A stretch of 64,000 nt of DNA, taken from NCBI RefSeq assembly GCF_036322585.1, contig NZ_AP024600.1, positions 620,001 through 684,000 on the forward strand. Reading direction: 5' to 3'. Of this stretch, positions 45,648 through 54,702 are shown one piece after another. Both the position numbers and the translations under genes were made by a program. The notes beneath the pieces are model-generated. The model saw only the letters and a list, made by a program, of their open reading frames with translations, did not search any database and was not told the DNA's origin. Numbering within the stretch: the stretch's first letter is position 1; each line of letters starts with the position of its first letter. The DNA comes from Luteolibacter sp. LG18 (GTDB lineage Bacteria; Verrucomicrobiota; Verrucomicrobiia; Verrucomicrobiales; Akkermansiaceae).

Positions 45648-48600
45648 ATGTATCGCGCCGTTAACCCCGACGAAGATCTCGTTCTGAAGCAGGTCATCAC
45701 GGACCGCTTTACCCTTCCCGCCAACGACCGTGCCTTTGCCTGGCGCGAGGTGTTGCCCACGGAGAAGCGCAATCCCATCGCCGACATCATCGTCACCCGC
45801 GGCACGGCCGAATCCCACTTCTCGCTCGAGGATGTGGCGGACGCGATCGGGGACTCGCTCGCGGACCTGCTCATTTCCCGCCGCCAGGACGAAAAGTCGA
45901 TCTTCTCGGACGTGAACCGCAAGTTCGTCGCCGACGTGGCCCACGCCGTCGCGAACTCGCTCACGAAGTCCCTCGATGACGGCGGCCGCCTCCGCCTGTC
46001 CGAGGCCGACCTCTACCTCCTCATCGAAAAGGCGCTGCTCGAGAACGACGCCTACGACGTCGCCAAGTCGCTGGCGTTCCGCCGTTCCATGGAGAAGAAT
46101 GGCAGTGTGGACCTCCACACCGGCCCCCATGCCCTGCCCGTGCGCCTGATCCGTCGCAACGGCAACGTGGTGCCGTGGTCCGAGACCAAGATCGAAATCG
46201 CCGTCCGCAAGGCCTTCCTCACCATCAAGGAGAACCCCGATCCCGCCACCGACGTCGCCCGCGCCGTGACCGAGCGCATCCGCCGCGGCGACCAATCGTT
46301 CGTCCACATCGAGGACGTCCAGGACATGGTCCAGGAGGAACTGATGCGCGCCGGCCGCTTCAAGGCCGCCGAGCACTACATCCTCTACCGCGCCCAGCGC
46401 AACCGCCTCCGCCAAGAGCAGGAAAGCCGCACCGAGGACCCGAACCAGGAGTCCATGGTCGTCGTCACCACCGAGGACGGCACCAGCAGCTTCTGGGACG
46501 GCACGGAGCTGAAAAAGCGCATTACCTTCGCCTCCATCGGCCTGGACCTCTGCCTCAGCGAGGTCGAGATCGAGCGCGAGCTGCGCCGCTCGATCGGCAG
46601 CGAGATCTCCGAAAAGGACCTCAAGGCCACCGTGATCCTCAACGCCAAGGCCCTGATCGAAAAGGACGCGGACTTCGCCAAGTTCGCCGGCCGCGTCCTG
46701 CTGTCCTACATCTATGAGGAAGTGCTCGACTGGAGCATCCAAAAGGACGGCATCGAGAAGCTGAAGGAAGCCCACAAGGCCAAGTTCAAGAGCTACCTGA
46801 AGCACGGCGTGGCCATCAAGCGCCTCCACCAGGACCTGCTCGACACCTACGACCTCGACAAGCTCGCCAACGCCTTCGATCCCTCCGCGGACCTCGACTT
46901 CGACTACCTCGGCATCCAGACGATGTACGACCGCTACCTCGTGGTCGACAAGACCGGCGCCCGCCCGCGCCGCCTGGAAACGCCCCAGTTCTTCTGGATG
47001 CGCGTGGCCATGGGCCTGTTCAAGCGCGAGGAGTCGAAGAAAGAGGACTGGGTCATCCGCCTCTACAACCTCTACAAGGGCCGCCGTTTCTGCTCGTCCA
47101 CGCCGACGCTCTTCAACTCCGGCACGCTCCACAGCCAGCTCTCCTCCTGCTACCTCTACAAGGTGGACGACTCCATCGAGTCGATCATGATCCGCGGCAT
47201 CGCCGAAAACGCCTTCCTTTCGAAGTGGGCGGGCGGCCTCGGCGGCTCGTGGACCGCCGTGCGCGGCACCGGCGGCTACATCCAGGGCACCAATGGCGAG
47301 TCCCAGGGCATCATCCCCTTCCTGAAGCTGCACAACGACCAGCTCGTGGCCGTGAACCAGGGTGGCAAGCGCCGCGGCTCCGGCTGCGCCTACCTCGAAA
47401 CCTGGCACAACGACATCGAGGACTTCCTGGAGCTCCGCAAGAACACCGGTGACGACCGCCGCCGCTGCCACGACATGAACACCGCGAACTGGATTCCGGA
47501 CCTGTTCATGAAGCGCATGGAGAACCGCGAGAACTGGACGCTCTTCCGCTCCAACGAGGTCCCGGACCTCCACGACCTCTACGGCAAGGCCTTCGAGGAA
47601 CGCTACACCCAGTACGAGGCGATGGCCGCCGAGGGCCGCATCTGGTCCCGCCAGCTCCCCGCGATCGAGCTGTGGAAGAGCATGCTCAAGATGATCTTCG
47701 AGACCGGCCACCCGTGGATCACCTTCAAGGATCCCTGCAACGTCCGCTCCCCGCAGGACCACGCCGGCGTCATCCACTCGTCCAACCTCTGCACCGAGAT
47801 CACTCTCAACACCTCGGACGAGGAAACCGCCGTCTGCAACCTGGGCTCCGTGATCCTGGACACGCACATCACCAAGGATGGCGCGCTGGATCACGAGATG
47901 CTGAAGGAAACCATCACCGTGGCCATCCGCGCGCTGGACAACGTGATCGACATCAACTTCTACCCGACCCCCGCGGCGAAGACGGCCAACAGCCGCCACC
48001 GCCCGATCGGCCTCGGCATCATGGGCCTGCAGAACGCGCTCTATAAGCGCGGCCTGTCCTTCGCCTCGGATGCCGCCGTGGAGTTCAATGACGAGTTCAT
48101 GGAAGCGATCGCCTACTACGCCTACGGCGCGTCCTCGGACCTCGCCGGCGAGCGTGGCAGCTACTCCAGCTACAAGGGCTCCAAGTGGGACCGCGGCCTG
48201 CTCCCGCAGGACACCGTGGATCTCCTGGAGGACGAGCGCGGCCGCAAGATCGACGTGCCGCGCGGCGGCAAAATGGACTGGTCCGTGGTCCGCGAGAAGA
48301 TCGCGAAGCAGGGCATGCGCAATTCCAACGTGCTCGCCATCGCCCCCACCGCCACCATCTCGAACATCACCGGCACCACCCCCTGCATCGAGCCGAACTA
48401 CAAGAACCTCTACACCAAGGAAAACCTCGGCGGGAAGTTCATCATCCTCAATGCCGAGCTGGTGAAGGACCTCAAGAAGGCCGGCCTGTGGAGCCCGGAG
48501 ATGGTCGACCAGCTCAAGTACTTCGACGGCGAGCTCGACAACATCGACAACATCCCCGAGGCGCTCAAGCTGAAGCACAAGACGGTGTTCGGCATCGGCT

Positions 48601-48926
48601 TCGAATTCATCATCGACGCCGCCGCCCGCCGCCAGAAGTGGATCGACCAGAGCCAATCGGTGAACCTGTTCCTCTCCACGCCGGACATGAAGACCCTGTC
48701 CCACATGTACCGCCGTGCCTGGGACAAGGGCCTCAAGACCACCTACTACCTCCGCACCCTCCAGGCTTCCAACATCGAGAAATCGACCGTGGACGTGAAG
48801 AAGGACATGCGCGGCCTCGTCGCCTCCACCGGCGGCGTCACCGCCAAGACCTACACGGAGGAGGAGAAGAACGCGTGCAGCCTTGAGGCGATGATGAACG
48901 GCGGGACCTGCGAGGCTTGCCAGTAA
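45648..48926 (+). CDS. nrdA: Ribonucleoside-diphosphate reductase alpha subunit, class I
   Basis: A 1092-residue catalytic subunit reducing ribonucleoside diphosphates. The N-terminal ~330 residues carry a degenerate and then a full ATP-cone-like module (LPVRLIRRNGNVVPWSETK, about 163-255) and possibly a third, as in Chlamydia NrdA. Redox cysteines are C501 (QLSSCYLYK) and C730 (TAVCNLGSV). The active-site triad is N713-C715-E717 in NLCTEI. The C-terminal CEAC (1088-1091) relays electrons from thioredoxin or glutaredoxin. PTATISNITGTTPCIEPNYK is the phosphate-binding region. It works with NrdB at 44028; a strong terminator follows. Confidence 0.95.
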   Translation: MYRAVNPDEDLVLKQVITDRFTLPANDRAFAWREVLPTEKRNPIADIIVTRGTAESHFSLEDVADAIGDSLADLLISRRQDEKSIFSDVNRKFVADVAHAVANSLTKSLDDGGRLRLSEADLYLLIEKALLENDAYDVAKSLAFRRSMEKNGSVDLHTGPHALPVRLIRRNGNVVPWSETKIEIAVRKAFLTIKENPDPATDVARAVTERIRRGDQSFVHIEDVQDMVQEELMRAGRFKAAEHYILYRAQRNRLRQEQESRTEDPNQESMVVVTTEDGTSSFWDGTELKKRITFASIGLDLCLSEVEIERELRRSIGSEISEKDLKATVILNAKALIEKDADFAKFAGRVLLSYIYEEVLDWSIQKDGIEKLKEAHKAKFKSYLKHGVAIKRLHQDLLDTYDLDKLANAFDPSADLDFDYLGIQTMYDRYLVVDKTGARPRRLETPQFFWMRVAMGLFKREESKKEDWVIRLYNLYKGRRFCSSTPTLFNSGTLHSQLSSCYLYKVDDSIESIMIRGIAENAFLSKWAGGLGGSWTAVRGTGGYIQGTNGESQGIIPFLKLHNDQLVAVNQGGKRRGSGCAYLETWHNDIEDFLELRKNTGDDRRRCHDMNTANWIPDLFMKRMENRENWTLFRSNEVPDLHDLYGKAFEERYTQYEAMAAEGRIWSRQLPAIELWKSMLKMIFETGHPWITFKDPCNVRSPQDHAGVIHSSNLCTEITLNTSDEETAVCNLGSVILDTHITKDGALDHEMLKETITVAIRALDNVIDINFYPTPAAKTANSRHRPIGLGIMGLQNALYKRGLSFASDAAVEFNDEFMEAIAYYAYGASSDLAGERGSYSSYKGSKWDRGLLPQDTVDLLEDERGRKIDVPRGGKMDWSVVREKIAKQGMRNSNVLAIAPTATISNITGTTPCIEPNYKNLYTKENLGGKFIILNAELVKDLKKAGLWSPEMVDQLKYFDGELDNIDNIPEALKLKHKTVFGIGFEFIIDAAARRQKWIDQSQSVNLFLSTPDMKTLSHMYRRAWDKGLKTTYYLRTLQASNIEKSTVDVKKDMRGLVASTGGVTAKTYTEEEKNACSLEAMMNGGTCEACQ

Positions 48927-48942
48927 TATACATTGAATTATT

Positions 48943-48980
48943 AAAAAAGGGGATTCGCCACTAGGCGAATCCCCTTTTTT
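48943..48980 (+). terminator. Strong terminator after nrdA
   Basis: A perfect 17-bp stem (48943-48959 with 48964-48980), loop ACTA, with A6 at the start and T6 at the end. It marks the boundary between core DNA and the AT-richer island. Confidence 0.93.
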
Positions 48981-49035
48981 CTTGGCATGATAAAACACAA
49001 TTTATACAACTTGTGTAAGCTACCCAAATTGCAAC

Positions 49036-51669
49036 ATGAACCAAGGATTTAACTCTACTCAAGTCGCAGCAAAGCTTGCCGAGTTCGCAAAATCAAATGA
49101 TACGATTTTGTTTGCTGGAGCAGGAGTTGGAAGTCGAATTTCGTTACCCACTTGGGTTGGCCTTCTCAACTCGATAGCCGACAAACTCGATGAGCGAGGC
49201 CTCACAGATGACGCAACATTAATAAAAAAACGAGTATTGAGCGGTAATCTTCTTGGTGCCGCAACCATCATTAGAACTTGCGAGGGCTTAACCGACGGAG
49301 ATAAATATGCAATTATAGCAGAACCCTTTTTAGAAAAAAACATAAGCCCCGAAAAAATACCCCTACTCGAAGCACTAGTCAACTATCCAAGCCTTGGGAT
49401 AGTAACGACAAACTATGACAGAAGCCTCATTACGGCATCCTCCAAATACCGCCCCGGACACGCCCCACTATGCATAGAGCTTAATGACGGAAGTTTAAAA
49501 GGAGCCGCAACCAGAAGCGAATTCATCATCGCCAGAATTCATGGCCGTGCGGAGATGGCTGATTCCATTCAAATATCTGACGAAGATTATAAATCGCTCT
49601 TCAAAAATCAACCTTACTTGGATTTCGTGTCGCGACTACTGGAATACCGAAGAATCATCTTTATTGGATTTTCCTTTGCTGATCCAGCCATTAATTTGAT
49701 ACTCAATATTTACAAGCGCGCATTTGGCCCCAACTTCCCCTCTAAGCATGCTGCACTGGTCCCAAATGATTGCGATACCAAGCTGATCGCCGATCTTTTA
49801 TCGGTTAATGTTGAAATCTGGAAATACAATTCCTCCGATCACCATCACGCTCTATGGGATGGATTCAGAAAACATTTTGACAGCGATAGAACAAAGGCCG
49901 CCGAATTACACCTCGATCTTAGCCAGACAAATCTATCCGATGTATCGCATTCAGAACTCCACAGATACCTAGCTTTCGCTTATGCTCAATCAAAGCAAAC
50001 TTCAGGAGGCCCAGTTTCCCTATCCGACTTAACACGAGAAAGCATTGTGCTCGGAGCCATCGCCGAACAACATGGGAAAATATGCCAAGAGGTAACGGTT
50101 ATCGAGCATGTCCGCCACCGACTTCGATTAAGCACCGACGAAGCTAGCGCCATTGTGAAAGCCGCTTTGGAGCGCCTCGAACAAAAAAAGGAAATCGTCC
50201 GCTCTAATGGATGCTTATCTTTGATTGGCTCCCATCAAGATGAAGCCAACCCCCTCTTAATCAAGCTATCGACGTCTATCAGCATTCGAGCACGCGTGGT
50301 TTACGACATGGACATTACCGAGCATGAAATCGGCAAATTGCCAATGCTTGTGGAAAGAGTGATTCTTTCTCGAGCTTGGGATCTAGGTGCCTATTACGCG
50401 GGCGCATCTATCCGCCCAAACGAAAATGGCGTGATCGAAACTCTCAAGCATTTGACAAGTGATCACTATCCTGATCAGAGCAAATCTTGGAAGGAATCAT
50501 TAGCCAACGCGATCAGAGATCTTTTTAGTAATCCCTCCAAATCTGATGCTAATCATCTGACAAAATTGGGTCGGGCAGCATTTGCTGTTCAGATTGCAAT
50601 GACATCTCCGCGCAGCGCTCTACTTCAAAACGGGGCACTACCAGACATTTTATATTTCGACGCCAGCGTAATCATGCCCGCCATTGTAGAAGGCCATCCT
50701 CTTCATGCTGGATATATTTCTGCAGTTTTAAGACTAATCGAGGCCAACAATAGATGCGGACACTCAACGGATCGAAGGATTTGCTATCAATTTTTAAACG
50801 AAATCGTTAGTCACCGCCGAAAGGCTCTGACTTTAGTGCAAGAAATCAAACTGGAAAATCAGGATATCTTAGAAAAATTCATCCGATTTAACGGTGCCAC
50901 GAACGTCAATGTTTTCGTGTCTGCATTTTTGTCTTATCGAACAAAGATCAAAAACCCGACCGCTAGTTTTAAGGAGTTCCTCACCGCTTGTGCGCCTTAC
51001 AACAACGAGAGTGAACTAGAGAATTACCTAGAACAAAAATTCCAAATAACCACTCAGAAAACAAACTTCAAAGCTGATCGACTAGTCGATTACAATCGTG
51101 CCTTCAATGAACTGAAAACCGGTTATGAATTTCTCCAAAAAAATAAAGACGGCATCCTTATCGAACACGAAGCAGAACAAATCGTAGCGCTATATATCGA
51201 CTTGTCCCGTGGGAGGCGCCCTGTCTTCGTCACTGCGGACGCATCCCTTAGGCGCATTGTGTCGGAGTCTGAAAAACTTTGCCGTCTAAGCGGAAGCATA
51301 TTATCTGAAGTTGGATTTCTGGGCATGGTTGACCTCTTGGTCGGTCTAAGCCCGAATACCGAAGTATATACCCGATTGATTTGGGGATTGGGTCGAAAAG
51401 ACGGCGAACAACAAGTCCGTGATTACTTAATTAGCAGGAGTGTATCTTTCTACAACGAAGGACTTCTTGTTCAGATGCCTCAATTATTGAGAACCGTATT
51501 ATCTGAACATTCAGAAGGAATTCAGCGAATGGGCCCCTTTGGAAATAAAGATGTTAACGAAATTCAAGAGTCTCTTGATTTTGTCGATCGAATCGAGCTC
51601 GAATATTTGAACAAACAGCAGATTCGAGTCCAACAGATTCGAGACGAGTTTGGCCCAGGCGCAATATAA
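49036..51669 (+). CDS. SIR2-like / winged-helix / PIN-like multidomain protein, candidate defence effector
   Basis: 877 residues with no signal peptide. Residues ~15-280 form a SIR2-like domain: TILFAGAGVGSR (24-34), GIVTTNYDRS (121-130), RIHG with His169, and IFIGFSFADPAIN (208-220). Residues ~325-395 resemble a winged helix (LTRESIVLGAIAEQHG, AALERLEQKKEIVRSNG). Residues ~537-770 look like a PIN nuclease: Asp542 (LYFDASVIMP), Glu589 (FLNEIVSH) and Asp735 (FVTADASLRR). SIR2-like proteins in phage defence deplete NAD+; PIN domains cut RNA. Coding sequence is clearly AT-richer than the flanking genes, with many AAA/ATA/TTA codons, indicating transfer. I do not know this architecture as a named system. 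Confidence 0.72.
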   Translation: MNQGFNSTQVAAKLAEFAKSNDTILFAGAGVGSRISLPTWVGLLNSIADKLDERGLTDDATLIKKRVLSGNLLGAATIIRTCEGLTDGDKYAIIAEPFLEKNISPEKIPLLEALVNYPSLGIVTTNYDRSLITASSKYRPGHAPLCIELNDGSLKGAATRSEFIIARIHGRAEMADSIQISDEDYKSLFKNQPYLDFVSRLLEYRRIIFIGFSFADPAINLILNIYKRAFGPNFPSKHAALVPNDCDTKLIADLLSVNVEIWKYNSSDHHHALWDGFRKHFDSDRTKAAELHLDLSQTNLSDVSHSELHRYLAFAYAQSKQTSGGPVSLSDLTRESIVLGAIAEQHGKICQEVTVIEHVRHRLRLSTDEASAIVKAALERLEQKKEIVRSNGCLSLIGSHQDEANPLLIKLSTSISIRARVVYDMDITEHEIGKLPMLVERVILSRAWDLGAYYAGASIRPNENGVIETLKHLTSDHYPDQSKSWKESLANAIRDLFSNPSKSDANHLTKLGRAAFAVQIAMTSPRSALLQNGALPDILYFDASVIMPAIVEGHPLHAGYISAVLRLIEANNRCGHSTDRRICYQFLNEIVSHRRKALTLVQEIKLENQDILEKFIRFNGATNVNVFVSAFLSYRTKIKNPTASFKEFLTACAPYNNESELENYLEQKFQITTQKTNFKADRLVDYNRAFNELKTGYEFLQKNKDGILIEHEAEQIVALYIDLSRGRRPVFVTADASLRRIVSESEKLCRLSGSILSEVGFLGMVDLLVGLSPNTEVYTRLIWGLGRKDGEQQVRDYLISRSVSFYNEGLLVQMPQLLRTVLSEHSEGIQRMGPFGNKDVNEIQESLDFVDRIELEYLNKQQIRVQQIRDEFGPGAI

Positions 51670-51820
51670 CAACCTCACAACTCGATTCATCCGATTTATC
51701 ATGGCTTTTCACTTAAAGCCTTCTGCACGCTGTAGTGGAATGCATGAAAAACAACCGTCCTCGCTACTTCACTCGAATCGATCGCAAATTGAAAAGACTC
51801 GAAGGGAAACATCTCAGAAA

Positions 51821-52777
51821 TTAGGACGGAATAAATCCAATGCGTTTCCAGTGTTCACGGAGAGCATCAAGATGAGGAGCAAGGAGCCCGGCTCGCAATG
51901 GCTGCTCATTCGCCAGACTAAGAAGATCAGCTACTTTACCGGTCGCTTTTGGGTTTAAGCGAACTCGAAAAGCGTCATCTAAGGTAAATACACCCACTTC
52001 AAATGCCTTGTCGTGAAAGGGGCAAAGGCAGAGACCATTTCCCATCTCCCCTCTCAGATCACCATTGTCAGCCCAGCGAGCAATATGAGACCCGATCAAG
52101 AAACGAACATCGTCAATCTCGCATCCGGGAAAGCAGCAGCGGTGGCCATAATTCTTTTTTATTTCGCGGGCGAATTCACTTTGTCCAACGCGTGCCATCA
52201 CCGTTCGAAGTTGGCTGCCTGTCTCAACCTTTGACTGCGCCACTGGATCTTTCATCGGCATCAAGCCGACCAATGAGGGACCGAACAATGCCCGCAAGAG
52301 ATCAGAATTCATGTCAGTGAAATATCCACCGTTGAAGCACTGTAGCTTGCCCGATTGGAACACATAAAACAGGCCTAGCCGGCTGGTTTTATTCCGCTTG
52401 TTCGCGAGAAAGAACTGCTCCAATTGCTCACGCCTCTCGCTAAATATCTGAGTGAGATTCAAAGGCTCAACAAAAGGGGTGTAGTCCTCTAAATCCGCAC
52501 GATAAAACTCTTGCGAGCCACCCCACTCTCCCAACTCCGGTGGTCGCTCGTTGGTCACATAGCCCGCTGAAGCTGCAGTGGAATACCCAGTAAAATAGGC
52601 TTCGGGAGGAATACCTTTAAGATGAAGGATCGTATCCCCCTTGACCACCAGCCCCACCTTGCTCCAAGGCCCCCATTTTCCACCATTGCTTTTCCGAGTC
52701 GGAGCCCAAACACATTTCGAGAAGCCCCAAGATCCGCCCCCATGTTCTTCGGTGCGCGACATTTCCACGTAGACCAT
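51821..52777 (-). CDS. HNH endonuclease with N-terminal EVE/PUA-like module
   Basis: 318 residues. The C-terminal third is an HNH nuclease of the restriction-enzyme type: REIKKNYGHRCCFPGC (zinc cysteines), IGSHIARWADNG (His-containing motif), NGLCLCPFHDKAFEVGVFT (Asn, then His-Asp-Lys). The N-terminal ~115 residues (WGPWSKVGLVVKGDTILHLKG, YFTGYSTAASAGYVT, FYRADLEDY) recall EVE/PUA-like modified-base readers; this is an inference from pattern. The combination would suit a modification-dependent (type IV) restriction enzyme. It is convergent with the SIR2-like gene, 150 bp apart, in the same atypical-GC segment. The start could also be at Met6. Confidence 0.75.
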   Translation of the reverse strand: MVYVEMSRTEEHGGGSWGFSKCVWAPTRKSNGGKWGPWSKVGLVVKGDTILHLKGIPPEAYFTGYSTAASAGYVTNERPPELGEWGGSQEFYRADLEDYTPFVEPLNLTQIFSERREQLEQFFLANKRNKTSRLGLFYVFQSGKLQCFNGGYFTDMNSDLLRALFGPSLVGLMPMKDPVAQSKVETGSQLRTVMARVGQSEFAREIKKNYGHRCCFPGCEIDDVRFLIGSHIARWADNGDLRGEMGNGLCLCPFHDKAFEVGVFTLDDAFRVRLNPKATGKVADLLSLANEQPLRAGLLAPHLDALREHWKRIGFIPS

Positions 52778-52968
52778 AAGCTATTATGGGAAAGTCATTC
52801 GAGATTGGCCATCCCGATCAACGGGCTCCTAAGGCACCAGAATTCTAGCAATGCGGCCGAGGGAGTATTCGTGGTAGCGGTGAGGCCCGTTTCCCGATGA
52901 ATCTCCGATCCTCACTCCCATTGTCCCCGCCGCAGGTGATAGCGCCCCGGAAAGGATACTCAAACAGC

Positions 52969-53217
52969 TCACTTGGGGAGGCGGGATTCGCAGCCGCAAA
53001 GCATCTCCCCGGGAGTGGTGCCGAGCACCCAGGCGAGCTTGGCCAGGCTCTCGACCGTCGGGCGGCGTTTGCCGCTTTCGAGGTAGGAGACGAAGGACAC
53101 GGCCAGCCCGGCCTTGGCGGCGAGCTCGCTCTTCGACAGGCCCGCGGCCACCCGGCGCGCTTCGAGCTCGCTTCGCAGGAGTTCGGAGAGTCGTTCGGCC
53201 CGGGTATTGAGTTGCAC
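52969..53217 (-). CDS. XRE-family helix-turn-helix regulator
   Basis: An 82-residue protein consisting almost only of an HTH_3 domain: LRSELEARRVAAGLSKSELA, AGLAVSFVSYLESGKRRPTV, LAKLAWVLGTTPGEML. The recognition helix is AVSFVSYLESG. It probably acts as a dimeric repressor. It sits at the right edge of the defence-like segment, so it could control it, but no coupling is seen. Confidence 0.85.
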   Translation of the reverse strand: MQLNTRAERLSELLRSELEARRVAAGLSKSELAAKAGLAVSFVSYLESGKRRPTVESLAKLAWVLGTTPGEMLCGCESRLPK

Positions 53218-53313
53218 CCGGCCAGTCTAACGAGAATCGACCTTGACCGGGCTTTCTCTATAGTGAAATTGGGGGCAGTCCTTTTCCCGATGGCTGGTCG
53301 AGATTTCCACCCC

Positions 53314-53559
53314 TCACACCCCTTCCCCGTTCCCGGCTTGAGAGCAGAGGAGTCCCCAGTCGAGCTGGAGGGCGATGGCGAGGTCGCGGAGGGCGGCGAG
53401 GGAGGGGATGCGTTCGTGGCGCTCGGCGCGGGAGATGACGCCGAGGTCGACGCCGGAAAGCGCGGCGAGCTTCTGCTGGCTCAAGCCCGCCGCGGTGCGG
53501 GCACTCCGCAGGAGATCGATCAGGCGCCGGACGTAGGCTTCGCTGTCAGCGGAAGGCAT
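53314..53559 (-). CDS. XRE-family helix-turn-helix regulator
   Basis: An 81-residue protein from MPSADSEAYVRRLIDLL; a longer form starts at 53613. The HTH is LLRSARTAAGLSQQKLAALSG with recognition helix LGVISRAERHERIPS. A TTGTCA/TGACAA dyad overlaps the alternative start at 53613, which supports the shorter form with the dyad as an upstream operator. It is divergent from the hypothetical gene at 53664. Confidence 0.78.
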   Translation of the reverse strand: MPSADSEAYVRRLIDLLRSARTAAGLSQQKLAALSGVDLGVISRAERHERIPSLAALRDLAIALQLDWGLLCSQAGNGEGV

Positions 53560-53606
53560 CCGCGTTTGTGGCCCAATCCCCGGCAAAGCTCCACGCTGAA
53601 AATTCT

Positions 53607-53620
53607 TTGTCATTTGACAA
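53607..53620. promoter_or_regulatory. Palindromic operator candidate between divergent genes
   Basis: TTGTCA-TT-TGACAA, perfect 6-bp arms, in the gap between the XRE gene (minus) and the hypothetical gene (plus). Likely binding site of the XRE regulator. Confidence 0.5.
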
Positions 53621-53663
53621 CAGATGGGGAGTTCGCATGATGGGTCTTGTGTGAGATGAGCCG

Positions 53664-54014
53664 ATGCACCGGAAGATGACAGATCCTGCGGCGGGCGTGG
53701 ACCGGGAGCTGGTGGCGGAGTCCATCAACCGCGCGATGGAGCGCTTTCCCCTGATCCTGGAGATCCTGGAAGAGCTGTCCCGGGCGGGCATCCCGCATCC
53801 GGGGGACGTGGAGATCCGCCACGGCTGCGAACGCGGCCTGACCTCCATGCTGGCGGCGCTGGCGCGGATCCCGCCGGCAGCGATTTCGCCCGATCCGGCG
53901 GGAGAGATGGAGGAGAAGGCGGGACGCTGGCTGCTGGGGGAGATGCCACGACGCCTCGTGGATGCGGGGAGGCTGGAGAGGTTTGAGCAGTTTATTGGGA
54001 GGTTGTTGCCGTAG
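53664..54014 (+). CDS. Hypothetical protein, 116 residues
   Basis: Starts MHRKMTDPAAGVDRELV; Met5 is an alternative. Predominantly helical in appearance (VAESINRAMERFPLILEILE, LTSMLAALARI, EKAGRWLLGEMPRRLVDAG). No family is recognised. It is divergent from the XRE regulator with a shared dyad, so it may be the regulated partner. Its stop lies 4 bp before a GTTTGCTGG-type repeat. Confidence 0.55.
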   Translation: MHRKMTDPAAGVDRELVAESINRAMERFPLILEILEELSRAGIPHPGDVEIRHGCERGLTSMLAALARIPPAAISPDPAGEMEEKAGRWLLGEMPRRLVDAGRLERFEQFIGRLLP

Positions 54015-54018
54015 AAGA

Positions 54019-54061
54019 GTTTGCTGGTTTTCGGTTTTCAGTTTTCAGGGAAGAGAAGAGG
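54019..54061 (+). repeat. Solo copy of the GTTTGCTGG...TTTTCAGGAAGAG repeat
   Basis: Closely matches the inverted repeats around the four-helix-bundle gene (45124 and 45555), with one internal gap. No such gene is present here. Confidence 0.75.
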
Positions 54062-54186
54062 TGGAGGGGCGGGGTTGGAGGGAGCGGACGGGTGCTTTCC
54101 GCCCTGTCGCCTCGGCGAGGCGACCCTACCTTTTGGGACGGGAGCGCTGGCTTGACCCGGGGTGGGGCCGGGGGCCATGTGTGGGC

Positions 54187-54540
54187 ATGAAAACGCCCCG
54201 CTGTGTGGTGTGTCACAAGGCTTCCGAGGAGTTGATCCCGATCAGCGCGGCGCTCGGGATTCATACGTGCGACCGGCACTGGGGCTGGAGCTGGGCGATC
54301 AGCTTCGGCTTTTTCATGGCGGCCATCGCGGTGGCGGTTTCGATGGTGATGGAACCGGACCAGGGGTTCCGGGGCTGGAAGGCGTGGCTGATCGTGTGCG
54401 CGGCCCCGTGGATGGTGTGGCAGTTCGCGCGGTCGTGGAGGGCACGGCGGGTGATCGCGGCGGAGCGGGCGGCCCGGAGGGAGGCGGAGAGATGCCAGGG
54501 GGAACGGATCGCGCCGAGCCGGGAGGTGGATCGGGGGTAG
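54187..54540 (+). CDS. Small membrane protein with N-terminal cysteine pair
   Basis: 117 residues. The N-terminus MKTPRCVVCHKASEE contains CxxC and a second Cys-x-x-His (CDRH), suggesting a small metal-binding knuckle. Two transmembrane helices follow (about 35-57 and 67-85), then a basic Arg/Glu-rich tail. No family is recognised. It lies alone between two repeat copies. Confidence 0.6.
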   Translation: MKTPRCVVCHKASEELIPISAALGIHTCDRHWGWSWAISFGFFMAAIAVAVSMVMEPDQGFRGWKAWLIVCAAPWMVWQFARSWRARRVIAAERAARREAERCQGERIAPSREVDRG

Positions 54541-54604
54541 GTGGGAAGAGAAGAAGAAGAAGAAGAGGAAGAACGGACAGGAATGTCCTGACTCCCAGTT
54601 AGAA

Positions 54605-54634
54605 GGCCCTGCCTTGTTGGGGGAAGGCAGGGCC
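54605..54634. terminator. Hairpin downstream of the pseudopilin gene
   Basis: GGCCCTGCCTT (54605-54615) pairs perfectly with AAGGCAGGGCC (54624-54634). No T-run on the minus strand; tentative terminator. Confidence 0.5.
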
Positions 54635-54702
54635 GGGGTTCCTTTGGGGAAGGATCGTGTGGAGAGAGGGGTACGGGGGCGCGCCGGGAGGCGGCGGGGG
54701 GC

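Noticed and set aside
45621-48998. 1125-codon open frame opposite nrdA
   Set aside because: Antisense shadow of a GC-rich gene with biased third positions; nrdA motifs are all on the plus strand.
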